A stretch of DNA of 47,292 nucleotides from NCBI GenBank assembly GCA_050954885.1, contig JBPBPI010000059.1, positions 1 through 47,292 on the forward strand, written 5' to 3'. Source of the DNA: JBPBPI01 sp050954885 (GTDB lineage: Bacteria; Pseudomonadota; Alphaproteobacteria; Caedimonadales; Caedimonadaceae). Made by a program: the position numbers and the translations under genes. Positions 26,168 through 35,134 of this stretch are shown here, in pieces. The number at the start of each line of letters is the position of its first letter. Within the stretch, counting starts at the first letter, position 1. The notes below the pieces were generated by a model that did not search any database, was not told the origin of the DNA, and was given only the letters and a program-made list of their open reading frames with translations.

Positions 26168-26243
26168 GCCGGATTAGCTCAGCTGGTAGAGCAACTGATT
26201 TGTAATCAGTAGGTCGGGGGTTCGAATCCGTCATCCGGCACCA
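26168..26243 (+). tRNA. tRNA-Thr (TGT)
   Basis: A full cloverleaf with encoded CCA. The acceptor stem is GCCGGAT/ATCCGGC, the D stem GCTC/GAGC, the anticodon stem ACTGA/TCAGT with loop TTTGTAA (anticodon TGT, threonine ACA codons, and others by wobble), and the T loop TTCGAAT. Discriminator base is A at 26240. The T stem is imperfect: GGGGG against CCGTC leaves a G-G mismatch and a G-U pair. There is no integrase or duplicated 3' end nearby, so it is not an evident island attachment site. Confidence 0.96.
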
Positions 26244-26321
26244 TGCTTCGAATAAGTTTTTCTCTTATATCATAGATATCTTTGATCTAAGATCACAAAT
26301 CTTCTTTACACAGATAATTTT

Positions 26322-27737
26322 TTAATGAACCACGGATGAATTATCAATGGGAAAAGTTAATGAAATTAAAGTTCCCTCTTTTAAAGATCCCCCTTGTGCT
26401 TTAATTTCACCATCATACTTATGTACAATACGCTGACATATAGTAAGCCCTAACCCCATCCCTGAAATTTCTTCAGATGAATGTAATCGATAAAAGGGTT
26501 GAAAGATTTTTTGTTGTTGATTGTCTTCAAGGCCTATTCCATTGTCTTGAATTTGAATTTGTAAAGTGTGAGAATTTTTCAAAAATGTTGAAATTTGAAT
26601 CTCTAAAGGACGAGTTGAATTTTTATATTTTATACAATTGTCTAAAAGATTGAAAAACAATTGCGTAAAATGGTTTTTTCCCATTTTTAAAGAGAAGATA
26701 GCATGAGATTTAAAAAATATTTGACCTTTCACATTTTTAAGTAAAGATCGATAATCATCAATAATTTCTTCTATTAACTCATTAACATTTAAAAAGTTTT
26801 GAGCTCGTTTAGAATTTGCAATATTGCCCAAGTCTTGAAGGCTTTCAAGGCGGTTGTTCGCTTCATTTAAAAACTTCATGCTTTTATTGACAATGAGTTG
26901 GGCATCAGGCGTTAATTCTGATTCATGTTCAGCTTTCAATAAGCCTGTAAATATATGGGCTTTTTGAATGGGTGATTTCAAATCATGGGCGGCCATATAT
27001 CCAAATTGCCTTAATTCTTCCACTTGCTTGTAAAGACTCATCACGGCTTGTTCTCTTTTTTTCTGTGTGATGATTTGATCTATCTTTCGATCAAGGATTT
27101 GAGAGACTTTGTTTTTGCCTAAATAATCTTGAGAAGGAATATAAAATTGATTGGGATATACACTTCCACGAATATGACAAAGAGGGTGGACATCAATAAT
27201 ATGATTCAACACCTCAGGATTGAATAAACGCGCATCATATTGACACAATCCAACACAATTAAAATGGTTGAAAAAATCATTATTTAAGCGTGCTTCATAT
27301 TCGATTAGTAATTCAATATTATTTTGATTTTTAAGCGCCCAACACATTTCTCCGGTCGCCCTTAAAGCACTATATCCTTCTTGTTCAGCTTTAACACATT
27401 CTCCTTTAAGCATCTCGATCATCTTTGAGGGATTAAAGATTTCAGATCCTAAAAATACATCATTTGTCCCATAAAAAGCTAATTGACCTTTATTTATATA
27501 ATCTTGGGGCCTTATTTTCAATTCATGTAAATAGGTACAAATTTGCTCTTTTACATCAGGATTCGTTACGTAAACAATTTTTTGATTTTCATTTAAACCA
27601 TTAATAATAAAATCTGTGATATAAGATTTAAATTCATTTTGATCGTAAAAAATAGAGCAAACATGATTGCTGGGATTAAGATTTTTTGTCGTATATACAT
27701 CTTGATCGTAGCTATAAAATATATTTTTACTATCCAT
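26322..27737 (-). CDS. Orphan sensor histidine kinase with MEDS domain
   Basis: A 471-residue protein without membrane segments. Residues 25-195 match a MEDS sensor domain (HVCSIFYDQNEF, INGLNENQKIVYV, LRATGEMCWAL, LCQYDARLF), seen in methanogen and methylotroph regulators that sense small organic molecules. Then a HisKA domain with the phospho-His in YMAAHDLKSPI and a HATPase_c domain with N box NLLDNCIKY, G1 box DNGIGLED and G2 box GMGLGLTICQRIV. No response regulator is adjacent, so its partner is elsewhere or it acts on its own. The gene has 184 bp of AT-rich DNA upstream. Confidence 0.88.
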   Translation of the reverse strand: MDSKNIFYSYDQDVYTTKNLNPSNHVCSIFYDQNEFKSYITDFIINGLNENQKIVYVTNPDVKEQICTYLHELKIRPQDYINKGQLAFYGTNDVFLGSEIFNPSKMIEMLKGECVKAEQEGYSALRATGEMCWALKNQNNIELLIEYEARLNNDFFNHFNCVGLCQYDARLFNPEVLNHIIDVHPLCHIRGSVYPNQFYIPSQDYLGKNKVSQILDRKIDQIITQKKREQAVMSLYKQVEELRQFGYMAAHDLKSPIQKAHIFTGLLKAEHESELTPDAQLIVNKSMKFLNEANNRLESLQDLGNIANSKRAQNFLNVNELIEEIIDDYRSLLKNVKGQIFFKSHAIFSLKMGKNHFTQLFFNLLDNCIKYKNSTRPLEIQISTFLKNSHTLQIQIQDNGIGLEDNQQQKIFQPFYRLHSSEEISGMGLGLTICQRIVHKYDGEIKAQGGSLKEGTLISLTFPIDNSSVVH

Positions 27738-27873
27738 TCAACCCACCAAATCTTTTCCTAAAATTTTAATTAATAGTCCAATTTTAATAGAAAAAAATAA
27801 ATTAAAAATTAAAAATTCATTAATTTTTTAAATATTTTTTATCTTAAGCTTCAAAAAAAATGAGATTAAATAT

Positions 27874-27901
27874 TTGTGTTTTTCTATAAAAAAGCTATAA
27901 A
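27874..27901 (+). promoter_or_regulatory. Predicted promoter of the dipeptidase gene
   Basis: TTGTGT (27874-27879), a 16-bp spacer and TATAAA (27896-27901), about 30 bp before the ATG at 27930. Surrounding DNA is nearly all A and T, so a chance match is possible. Confidence 0.4.
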
Positions 27902-27929
27902 ATAAAAATTAAAAAGGCGTAGGGATATT

Positions 27930-28619
27930 ATGTTTTTTCAAAAAAAATCTTTATTGTTATTTTCAGGAATACTTTTCTTTTGCGCTTTGGGACAGGCTCA
28001 AGAATTACCCAAAGGGTTTGTGTATCTGCATCAGATAGATGACTCAATTTTACAAAAGATGGATTTTTCAACCTCAGATAATTTTGTGGGCATCCCCATT
28101 GAAGGGTATCACGGTAGCCAAATTATTTGTACCAAGGCCGCGGCAGATTCTTTAAAAAAGGTGCAATATTCACTACAAGAAAAATATCCTCACTATGTTC
28201 TTCAAGTGATGGATGCCTACCGTCCGGCTAAAGGTGTTTGGCATATCAAAAGGTGGGCTGATAATTTGCATGATCAAGGCACCAAGGCCAAGTATTATCC
28301 TGATATAGATAAAAAAGAGGTTAAAAAATTTATGGCATCCAAAAATTCACCCCATAGTCGTGGTAGCACCGTCGATGTGGCCATCATCGACACAACCACT
28401 GGAAAATCGGTGGATTACGGTCCTAAAAAATTTGGTAAAGCCTCACATTTTGATTACCCAGATTTAACACAAATGCAACGTGACAATCGATTGATGTTGC
28501 GTCGTTTGATGACGGCTCAAGGATTTAAATCACTGAACAGTGAATTTTGGCATTTCACCTTAGCCCATGAACCTTTTCCTCATACCTATTTTGATTTTGA
28601 TATTGTGAATGCCAAATAA
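27930..28619 (+). CDS. D-alanyl-D-alanine dipeptidase (VanX/DdpX family, M15)
   Basis: A 229-residue zinc peptidase with a signal peptide (LLLFSGILFFCALGQAQ), so it acts in the periplasm. The zinc ligands and catalytic residues match VanX: His142 and Asp149 in SPHSRGSTVD (SxHxxGxxxD), Glu205 and His208 in EFWHF, and Arg98 in DAYRP. The family cleaves D-Ala-D-Ala; in bacteria without vancomycin resistance genes it recycles cell-wall peptides or supplies D-Ala. It is followed by a penicillin-binding protein gene on the same strand, a sensible functional pairing. Confidence 0.9.
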   Translation: MFFQKKSLLLFSGILFFCALGQAQELPKGFVYLHQIDDSILQKMDFSTSDNFVGIPIEGYHGSQIICTKAAADSLKKVQYSLQEKYPHYVLQVMDAYRPAKGVWHIKRWADNLHDQGTKAKYYPDIDKKEVKKFMASKNSPHSRGSTVDVAIIDTTTGKSVDYGPKKFGKASHFDYPDLTQMQRDNRLMLRRLMTAQGFKSLNSEFWHFTLAHEPFPHTYFDFDIVNAK

Positions 28620-28711
28620 TTTTTGTCAAAATAAGACAAGATTGATTGTGTATTACACATTTTCTCGATACTGTTTTTTTCAGTAAATGTTGAAAATTTT
28701 TAGGAATATCA

Positions 28712-30664
28712 TTGGTGTCCGATCAAAAACGTGGCTTGCATGCCAATTCACAAGAGCGCACTCAACTTTCAACAGCAATTCCAGAAAAAGAGGTAAAAAA
28801 AACCAAAAAGGCGCGTCAGTCGTCAGATGATTCAAAACGACAAAAATCCCCACGTACATCACGCAAAATTACACGGAAGATGGTCATTTGGTTGTTGAAT
28901 ATTGCCTTGTGGATGCTGATTTTATTGGGCGTTATCGTGTTTTGGTTTTCTTATGACTTGCCGTCGATTAAACGTCTTGAAAATGTCACCCGTAAACCCA
29001 GTGTGACATTGCTGGCACGGGATGGATCAGTCATGGCAACTTATGGCGATCTTTATGGCTCTTTTGTTGAAGCTCAAAATTTGCCGCCTCATGTATCGGG
29101 GGCGATTATGGCCATTGAGGACCGACGCTTTTTCTATCATTTTGGTGTCGATATTTTGGGTGTTTTGCGGGCAGCTTGGGTGAATTATCAATCGGGCCGT
29201 GTCGTTCAAGGGGGAAGCACCTTAACGCAACAGTTAGCCAAAAACTTTCTCCTGAGTGAAAAATTATATGAACCCACCAATCGGTCTTTACGTCGAAAGG
29301 TTCAAGAGGTTCTTTTGGCCTTGTGGCTTGAACGTAATTTCTCCAAAACACAGATTTTAACGATTTATTTGAACCGTGTGTATTTAGGCGCAGGCGTTTA
29401 CGGCATCGATGCTGCGGCACAAAAGTATTTCAGTAAACCCGCCAAAGAACTTGATATTTATGAATCAGCGGTCATTGCCGGTTTGTTAAAGGCACCTTCA
29501 CGATATTCACCTCTAACCAATCCCGATTTGGCCCATCAGCGGGGACAGGTTGTGTTAGAAGCTATGTTGGACGCCGGTTTCATCACCTCACAACAACGCA
29601 CACTTTATCGTGAATTTTCTCAACCTTTTCACAATACACCACAAAAATCTTTGGTGGGACGTTATTTTGCCGATTGGATTTTTGAACATTTAGATGAATA
29701 TATTAAAATTGAAGATGATGTGGTGGTACAAACGACTTTGGACCCTCGTTTACAAAGATTGGCTGAAGAAAAAGCCACTGAAATTTTAATCAAAGAAGGC
29801 GAAAAGCTAAACATTCAGCAAGCAGCCCTGGTTGCCATGACGCCTGATGGGGGTGTTCGTGCTCTGGTTGGTGGTGTCGATTATCGTAAATCTCAATTCA
29901 ATCGTGCGACCCAAGCACGTCGTCAGATGGGATCATCTTTTAAATATTTTATCTTTTTGTGTGCCCTTGAAAATGGCTATACGCCGTCTTCTTTGGTTAA
30001 CGATACCTTGGTGCGGATTGGCAAATGGCAGCCAAAGAATTATAAATATAAATCGCGCGGTGAAATCAGTTTAACCGATGCCTTTGCTTATTCGGCCAAT
30101 GCAGTGGCGGTACGTCTTGCCTCTCGCGTGGGCCTTGCGCAGATGAGAACTATGGCCCAACGTTTGGGTATCACCAGTGTGCAGCCCAAAGATATGACCA
30201 TTTCATTGGGATCAGGTGAGGCCACTTTGCTGGAGCTGACCGCGGCCTATGCCACCGTGGCCAATCATGGCTTTGGCGTGTGGCCTTACGGTATTGTCGA
30301 AATCAAGTCTGCCCGCGACCAAAGTATTTTATACAAACGAAAAAGCCAAGGTGCCGGCCGTATTGTCAAATCTCAAACGGTGGTCCATATGTTGCAATTG
30401 ATGAAAGCTGCATTCACCTATGGCACGGGAAAGGCCGCTAACATTGGACGTCCCTGTGCTGGAAAAACAGGCACTAGTCAAAATTATCGTGATGCCTGGA
30501 GCATTGGCTTTACCCCCGATTTGGTCACCGGTGTTTGGTTAGGCAATGACAACGGCAGCTATATGAAAACGGTGACCGGTGGTAAAACGCCCGCACAAAT
30601 TTGGCACGCTTTTATGACTGAGGCCCATGCACCATATCCTGTACATTACTTTCCTGGTGGTTGA
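28712..30664 (+). CDS. Class A penicillin-binding protein (PBP1A-like)
   Basis: A 650-residue bifunctional peptidoglycan synthase. A basic cytoplasmic tail (1-57) is followed by one membrane segment (58-80), the GT51 glycosyltransferase domain (catalytic Glu136 in AIEDRRFFYHFG, then GGSTLTQQLAKN and RKVQEVLLALWLE) and the transpeptidase domain (nucleophile Ser408 in SSFK, SAN motif at YSANAVAV, KTGTSQN near 585). The sequence before SSFK reads RQMG rather than the usual RQPG. It is shorter than many PBP1A proteins, having no large insert domain. The start is TTG at 28712 or GTG at 28715, after AGGA at 28702. Confidence 0.93.
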   Translation: MVSDQKRGLHANSQERTQLSTAIPEKEVKKTKKARQSSDDSKRQKSPRTSRKITRKMVIWLLNIALWMLILLGVIVFWFSYDLPSIKRLENVTRKPSVTLLARDGSVMATYGDLYGSFVEAQNLPPHVSGAIMAIEDRRFFYHFGVDILGVLRAAWVNYQSGRVVQGGSTLTQQLAKNFLLSEKLYEPTNRSLRRKVQEVLLALWLERNFSKTQILTIYLNRVYLGAGVYGIDAAAQKYFSKPAKELDIYESAVIAGLLKAPSRYSPLTNPDLAHQRGQVVLEAMLDAGFITSQQRTLYREFSQPFHNTPQKSLVGRYFADWIFEHLDEYIKIEDDVVVQTTLDPRLQRLAEEKATEILIKEGEKLNIQQAALVAMTPDGGVRALVGGVDYRKSQFNRATQARRQMGSSFKYFIFLCALENGYTPSSLVNDTLVRIGKWQPKNYKYKSRGEISLTDAFAYSANAVAVRLASRVGLAQMRTMAQRLGITSVQPKDMTISLGSGEATLLELTAAYATVANHGFGVWPYGIVEIKSARDQSILYKRKSQGAGRIVKSQTVVHMLQLMKAAFTYGTGKAANIGRPCAGKTGTSQNYRDAWSIGFTPDLVTGVWLGNDNGSYMKTVTGGKTPAQIWHAFMTEAHAPYPVHYFPGG

Positions 30665-30737
30665 TATTCATTCAAGCCTTGACACAAGTGCATAAAATTT
30701 ATATCAACCCAATAATGTTTTTTAAAAAAGGATATGG

Positions 30738-31073
30738 ATGTTTATGAAAAAAAATATAATTGTGTTGAGTTTTCTGGGATTGATTTCAAATTTTGCGGTG
30801 GCGAGTGCTTTATGGGGAGAAAAAAATCCAGCTCGTCTCGAAAGCGAAATAAAGGATAATAAAGCACTTACTCTACGTCAGAAAAATGATTTTTATTCAC
30901 AATATGATGCAAATTTACATGAGAACGTACAATCGTCATTTGTAGAAATGGTCTCTTATTATGACAAAAGTGAACATTCAAAAAAACTTGGATATATTTT
31001 TTTATCATCCGAAATGATTGCAAAGCTTATGTTAGAGGGTTTTACATTTTATCCTACAAAGAAAACTACCTAA
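30738..31073 (+). CDS. Small secreted protein, unknown function
   Basis: A 111-residue protein with a signal peptide (IIVLSFLGLISNFAVASA). The mature part is about 85 residues, mostly charged and helical (LESEIKDNKALTLRQKND, VSYYDKSEHSKK), with no cysteines. No family recognised. AAAAGG precedes the ATG at 30738; a second in-frame ATG two codons later is possible. It converges on the permease gene with 12 bp between stops. Confidence 0.65.
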   Translation: MFMKKNIIVLSFLGLISNFAVASALWGEKNPARLESEIKDNKALTLRQKNDFYSQYDANLHENVQSSFVEMVSYYDKSEHSKKLGYIFLSSEMIAKLMLEGFTFYPTKKTT

Positions 31074-31085
31074 CGCTAAAAAAGA

Positions 31086-31973
31086 TTAATCTTGCGCTGG
31101 AGCTGATTGCGCACGGGTCTCGTGGTAAATTAAATAAAGACCGGCACAGATAATTAAAAGTCCACCCAGCATGGCTTCATGGCTGGGGACTTCACCCCAT
31201 ATAAAGTAACCGTACATGGTACTCCACAAAATCGATGTATAAATTACCGGTGCGACTTGGGTTGCTTGGGCATACCTGTAAGCATAGGTTAACAGAATCT
31301 GTGCGGTACCCGCACCCACACCCAAGAATGCCAATTTCAAAAAGTCAGTAAAACTTGGTGTGATCCAAACAAAGGGCATAAAGCATAATGCAATGCTGGC
31401 CGCAAAAAGAGAACAATAAAAAACGATGGTGCTGCTGTGATTGGTGCGTGACAAAAGACGGGCAAAGATCATCAAAACACCGTCGCCGAAGGCAAATATT
31501 AGACACATTAAAGCACTGTAATTAAACAACTCACCCGATGGATTGGCCATGACCAAAATACCCGCAAATCCTAAGATAACTGCAAGCCACCGATGAAATC
31601 CAACCCGTTCTTTTAAGATAGGATAAGACATTAGTGTGACAAAGAAGATGGTTGAAAAACAAATAGCATTGGCATCGGCCAAAGGCAATTGTTTGAACGA
31701 GGTAAACAACATGGTCAAATTCAAAACCGCCATGCAACCACAGAAAAAATGAGATTTTAAATTGTTGGTTTTTAAAGTATGAAGACCACCGCTTTGATAA
31801 ATCATAAAAGCACAAGGGATCAGTGCCAAAGAAAAACGCAGGAAAATAATTTGCATCAGCGGATAAGACCCCATCACATCTTTGACCACCGCATTAACCG
31901 TGGCGTACATAAAAATCGCTAGCATCATACAGATGATGCCCCACCGGACATTAACAACAGACGAAGAAGTCAT
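31086..31973 (-). CDS. DMT superfamily permease (EamA family)
   Basis: A 295-residue protein of about ten transmembrane helices arranged as two EamA repeats (first LAIFMYATVNAVVKDVMGSYPLMQIIFLR; second ending WGEVPSHEAMLGGLLIICAGLYL). EamA proteins export or import amino acids, nucleotide sugars or other metabolites across the inner membrane; specificity is not readable from the sequence. Length is normal. The gene is alone on its strand here and divergent from the small gene at 32111. Confidence 0.88.
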   Translation of the reverse strand: MTSSSVVNVRWGIICMMLAIFMYATVNAVVKDVMGSYPLMQIIFLRFSLALIPCAFMIYQSGGLHTLKTNNLKSHFFCGCMAVLNLTMLFTSFKQLPLADANAICFSTIFFVTLMSYPILKERVGFHRWLAVILGFAGILVMANPSGELFNYSALMCLIFAFGDGVLMIFARLLSRTNHSSTIVFYCSLFAASIALCFMPFVWITPSFTDFLKLAFLGVGAGTAQILLTYAYRYAQATQVAPVIYTSILWSTMYGYFIWGEVPSHEAMLGGLLIICAGLYLIYHETRAQSAPAQD

Positions 31974-32110
31974 GACATCTCTTTTCTTTAAAAAATTATT
32001 ATCATCTTTATCATAAGGCCTTGGAATTTATCAATCTGAATTTAAAGATTTTATTAAAAAGTTGTCGAATCATGTCCTTTTTTTCAATGATAGGAGAAAA
32101 GGAAAATTTC

Positions 32111-32401
32111 ATGACTTTGCCTCAAAAATTGCCCAAAAAAGCAATTATTTCTAAAAATTTACAAAAAACTGATTTAACAAAAGTTAAAAAGACATCGTGC
32201 TTAAGTCCTCAAGATAAACTTTTACAAGATCTAGAGGCGATGTATCAAGCAGCCTTTGACGCCAAAAATTTTGCCGTGGCTTTGCGTATTCTTGAATTGC
32301 GTGGCAAACAATTGGGCTTATTTATGGACAAAAAATCAGAGCCAGTTAAATCATTGCAACAAATGTCAGAACAAGAGCTTCAAGCATTACTTGGAAATTA
32401 A
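32111..32401 (+). CDS. Small protein with terminase-small-subunit-like tail
   Basis: A 96-residue soluble protein. The start at 32111 (MTLPQKLPKKA) is chosen over a longer upstream frame because AAAAGG lies just before it. The C-terminal half (ALRILELRGKQLGLFMDKKSE followed by MSEQELQALLG) resembles the helical tail of phage terminase small subunits, where KALELLGKHLGMFxDK-type sequences occur. No other phage gene is near, so it may be a domesticated remnant or an unrelated small helical protein. The resemblance is by eye only. Confidence 0.5.
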   Translation: MTLPQKLPKKAIISKNLQKTDLTKVKKTSCLSPQDKLLQDLEAMYQAAFDAKNFAVALRILELRGKQLGLFMDKKSEPVKSLQQMSEQELQALLGN

Positions 32402-32495
32402 AAGTTATTTTGCTGATTGAAGTCCATAGAAATACTTGTTAAATATTTTTAATATTTTAAGCTGCGGCTTTATTTTTATTAAAAAAGAGTCTTTC

Positions 32496-33005
32496 ATGCG
32501 TCTACAAAGAGATTATTTTCTACAACCAACCCTTCACGTCGCCCAAGATTTATTAGGAAAAAAACTTACCTTTAAAGATTTTTCCGGCATCATTACTGAA
32601 ACCGAAGCCTATATTAGTCAGGACGATCCTGCCTGTCATGCGGCACGCGGACGAACCCCCAGGACGTCTATTATGTTTGGTGTGGGCGGATTCAGTTATG
32701 TCTATTTTATTTATGGCATGTATTTTTGTTTTAATGTGGTGACAGAGGCCGAAGGCTTTCCCGCGGCTGTTTTGATCCGAGGTCTCAGGCTTTTAAATCC
32801 AGAAACTAAAAATTTCGATGGACCCGGGAAGCTTTGCCGTCATTTAGGGATTACCAAAGAACACAACGGCATTGACTTGACATGTGCCGAAGATTTTTAT
32901 ATCGAAGATAGCCATCTTAAGCCAGATTTTCTGGCAACACCGCGAATTGGCATTAAAGTCGCAACAGATAAATTATGGCGATTTGTGGAAGTCAAAAGGA
33001 CTTAA
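32496..33005 (+). CDS. 3-methyladenine DNA glycosylase (MPG/AAG family)
   Basis: A 169-residue monofunctional glycosylase removing alkylated purines in base-excision repair. Matches: RDYFLQPTLHVAQDLLGKKL at the start, the catalytic ITETEAYISQDDPACHA, RGRTPRTSIMFG, YVYFIYGMYFCFNVVTE and GPGKLCRHLGI. It is a little shorter than the common 180-200 residues. The ATG at 32496 fits the family start; a frame reaching back to 32436 would add 20 hydrophobic residues with no homology. It converges on recG. Confidence 0.93.
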   Translation: MRLQRDYFLQPTLHVAQDLLGKKLTFKDFSGIITETEAYISQDDPACHAARGRTPRTSIMFGVGGFSYVYFIYGMYFCFNVVTEAEGFPAAVLIRGLRLLNPETKNFDGPGKLCRHLGITKEHNGIDLTCAEDFYIEDSHLKPDFLATPRIGIKVATDKLWRFVEVKRT

Positions 33006-33027
33006 TCTTTAAAAACTTTTTACAAAC

Positions 33028-35130
33028 TTAACCGGCTTTTAAAAATCGTGTAGCACTTTCGCGACCAAACAGGGCCAAGAGAAGGCGAGCGGCTTGTCCT
33101 TGGGCACTCATGAGTTGAGGATCGCGTTTTAAAAGATCCAAAGATTCCTGTTGGGCCAAGGCCAATAGATCGTGATGGCATCCTAAATCTGCCAAATGAA
33201 AGACAGGCATGCCGCTTTGCTTCAGCCCCAGGGCGTCGCCACCGCCGCGCAACCTTAAATCTTCTTCAGCAATTTTGAAACCGTCGTTAGTGCTTTTCAT
33301 AATCTTTAAGCGCGCTTTGGCGTTGTCACTGAGAGAAGAATTTTGATAGAGCAAAATACACGTCGAGGCCCGCTTGCCACGACCAATACGTCCGCGCAGC
33401 TGATGCAGTTGTGACAGGCCAAAGCGCTCGGCATGTTCAATTACCATGATGGTGGCATCTTCCACATGAACGCCAACTTCAACAACCGTGGTGGCCACCA
33501 GAATTTTTAAATCACCCTCTCTAAATTGTGTCATGACAACGTCGCGCTCTGGTCCCTTAATACGGCCATGAACCAATCCTGTTATTCCTGGAAAGCGAAG
33601 ATTTAAAAGTTCAAAACGTTTTTCAGCCGCGGCCAAATCGAGATTTTCAGATTCTTCAACCAAAGGGCAAATCCAATAGATTTTTTCGCCCTCTTGCAGC
33701 ACACGTTGAATGCCGTCAATGACGTCTTCCAAGCGGTCAAGGGCAATGGCTTTGGTTTGAATTTCTTGACGCCCCGATGGTTTTTGTCGCAAATAAGATG
33801 TCGAAAGATCGCCGTAGACTGCGAGCATCAGCGTACGTGGAATGGGAGTGGCTGTCATCGACAACACATCGACACGTTGACCTTTTTCCGCGAGAGTTAG
33901 CCGTTGTTCCACCCCAAAACGGTGCTGTTCATCGACCACAATTAAGCCAAGGTTTTGGAAAACAACGCCTTCTTGGACCAAGGCATGAGTCCCTACTATA
34001 ATTTGAATTTGCCCGGTGCTGAGGCGTTCATATTTGTCTTTCTTTACCTTTGCTGTGTCTTTTCCCAGTAAAATTTCTAAAGAAATACCTGCGGTCTCGG
34101 CCCACGGAAGAAGCGTTTGAAAATGCTGTTTCACCAAAATTTCGGTGGGTGCGAGTAAGGCACCTTGGAAGCCGGCTTCAACTGCTTTTAAAAGACTTAA
34201 AAAGGCTACAATGGTTTTTCCCGCACCGACGTCACCTTGCAGCAACCGAATCATACGATGAGGGCTTTCCATATCCGATTTGATTTCTTCAAGGGATTGC
34301 TCTTGATCTCCTGTCAATTGAAAGGGAAGCAGGGCGCGGACTTTGTTTTGCATCTCGCCGGTGCCACGAATTTCTTGACCATTTTGGGCACCGTGGGCTT
34401 GTCGGACGATGATGATTGCCAACTGGTTGGCCAACAATTCATCAAAAGCCAGTCGCCGTCTTTGAATAGACGAAGGAAAAGCATCGGTCTCTTCAAGGGG
34501 CTTATGACAGCGATTTAAAGATTCATGCCAAGGTTGCCATTGATATTTTTGTAGAAGATGAGGTGAGATCCACTCAGGCAACGCTTGAACCCGTTGCAAA
34601 GCAGAATTGACAATCTTGCGCATTTGCTTTTGCGTCAGACTTTGCGTCAGAGCATAAACCGGTTCAACACCTTGCCATTCTTTGAGACTTTCAGGTGATC
34701 CCACATGATCAGGATGGGTGATTTGCAATTTTCCTTGAAAGTTTTCAAAGCGGCCACTGATCAGGCGTTGAGAACCGACGGGAAGATTTTGCTCAAGATA
34801 TTGAGACCTTCCGTTGAAAAAAATTAAATCTAAAAATCGAGTACTGTCTCCCACGGCAATGCGGTAGGGACGTTTTGATCCTGATTTGAATCTCTCTGAC
34901 GAAGGAAAATGTTGCAACACTTCCGCTTGAAAGGTAATCAGCTCACCCGGCACCGCTTGGCCTAAATTTTGAATATAATGACGACGCTGGACCGCATAAG
35001 GTAAATGCCACAAAATTGACAACACATTATGGCAATCGAGTCGTTCTAAAACTTTGGCCAAACTTGGGCCTACGCCGCCAAGGGATTGAAGAGAAGCCAT
35101 AAGCGGAATGAGACAATCTGGTCTTATAAT
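33028..35130 (-). CDS. recG: ATP-dependent DNA helicase RecG
   Basis: A 700-residue branch-migrating helicase that rescues stalled replication forks. An N-terminal wedge domain (SLGGVGPSLAKVLERL, LWHLPYAVQRRHY) precedes the helicase core: Walker A LLQGDVGAGKT, DEQHRFGVEQR, TATPIPRTL, VATTVVEVGVHV, then QLRGRIGRG. The likely start is ATT at 35130: AGGAG lies 7 bp upstream, the family N-terminus (MRPxxLxPL) aligns with IIRPDCLIPL, and no ATG, GTG or TTG fits. A TTG at 35160 or an ATG at 35100 are alternatives. The ribosome site overlaps the stop of the upstream MFS gene, so translation is probably coupled. Confidence 0.95.
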   Translation of the reverse strand: MIRPDCLIPLMASLQSLGGVGPSLAKVLERLDCHNVLSILWHLPYAVQRRHYIQNLGQAVPGELITFQAEVLQHFPSSERFKSGSKRPYRIAVGDSTRFLDLIFFNGRSQYLEQNLPVGSQRLISGRFENFQGKLQITHPDHVGSPESLKEWQGVEPVYALTQSLTQKQMRKIVNSALQRVQALPEWISPHLLQKYQWQPWHESLNRCHKPLEETDAFPSSIQRRRLAFDELLANQLAIIIVRQAHGAQNGQEIRGTGEMQNKVRALLPFQLTGDQEQSLEEIKSDMESPHRMIRLLQGDVGAGKTIVAFLSLLKAVEAGFQGALLAPTEILVKQHFQTLLPWAETAGISLEILLGKDTAKVKKDKYERLSTGQIQIIVGTHALVQEGVVFQNLGLIVVDEQHRFGVEQRLTLAEKGQRVDVLSMTATPIPRTLMLAVYGDLSTSYLRQKPSGRQEIQTKAIALDRLEDVIDGIQRVLQEGEKIYWICPLVEESENLDLAAAEKRFELLNLRFPGITGLVHGRIKGPERDVVMTQFREGDLKILVATTVVEVGVHVEDATIMVIEHAERFGLSQLHQLRGRIGRGKRASTCILLYQNSSLSDNAKARLKIMKSTNDGFKIAEEDLRLRGGGDALGLKQSGMPVFHLADLGCHHDLLALAQQESLDLLKRDPQLMSAQGQAARLLLALFGRESATRFLKAG

Positions 35131-35134
35131 CTGA

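Noticed and set aside
26168..26243. tRNA-Thr as an attachment site for a genomic island
   Set aside because: No integrase gene and no repeated copy of the tRNA 3' end were recognised in the flanks.
27770..27900. Repeated AATTAAAAATT runs upstream of the dipeptidase gene
   Set aside because: Low-complexity A/T sequence without constant unit length or spacing; not a defined repeat or CRISPR array.
28647..28659. Palindrome TGTGT-ATT-ACACA upstream of the penicillin-binding protein gene
   Set aside because: Only 5 bp per arm, a single copy, and no known regulator matching it nearby, so it was not called an operator.
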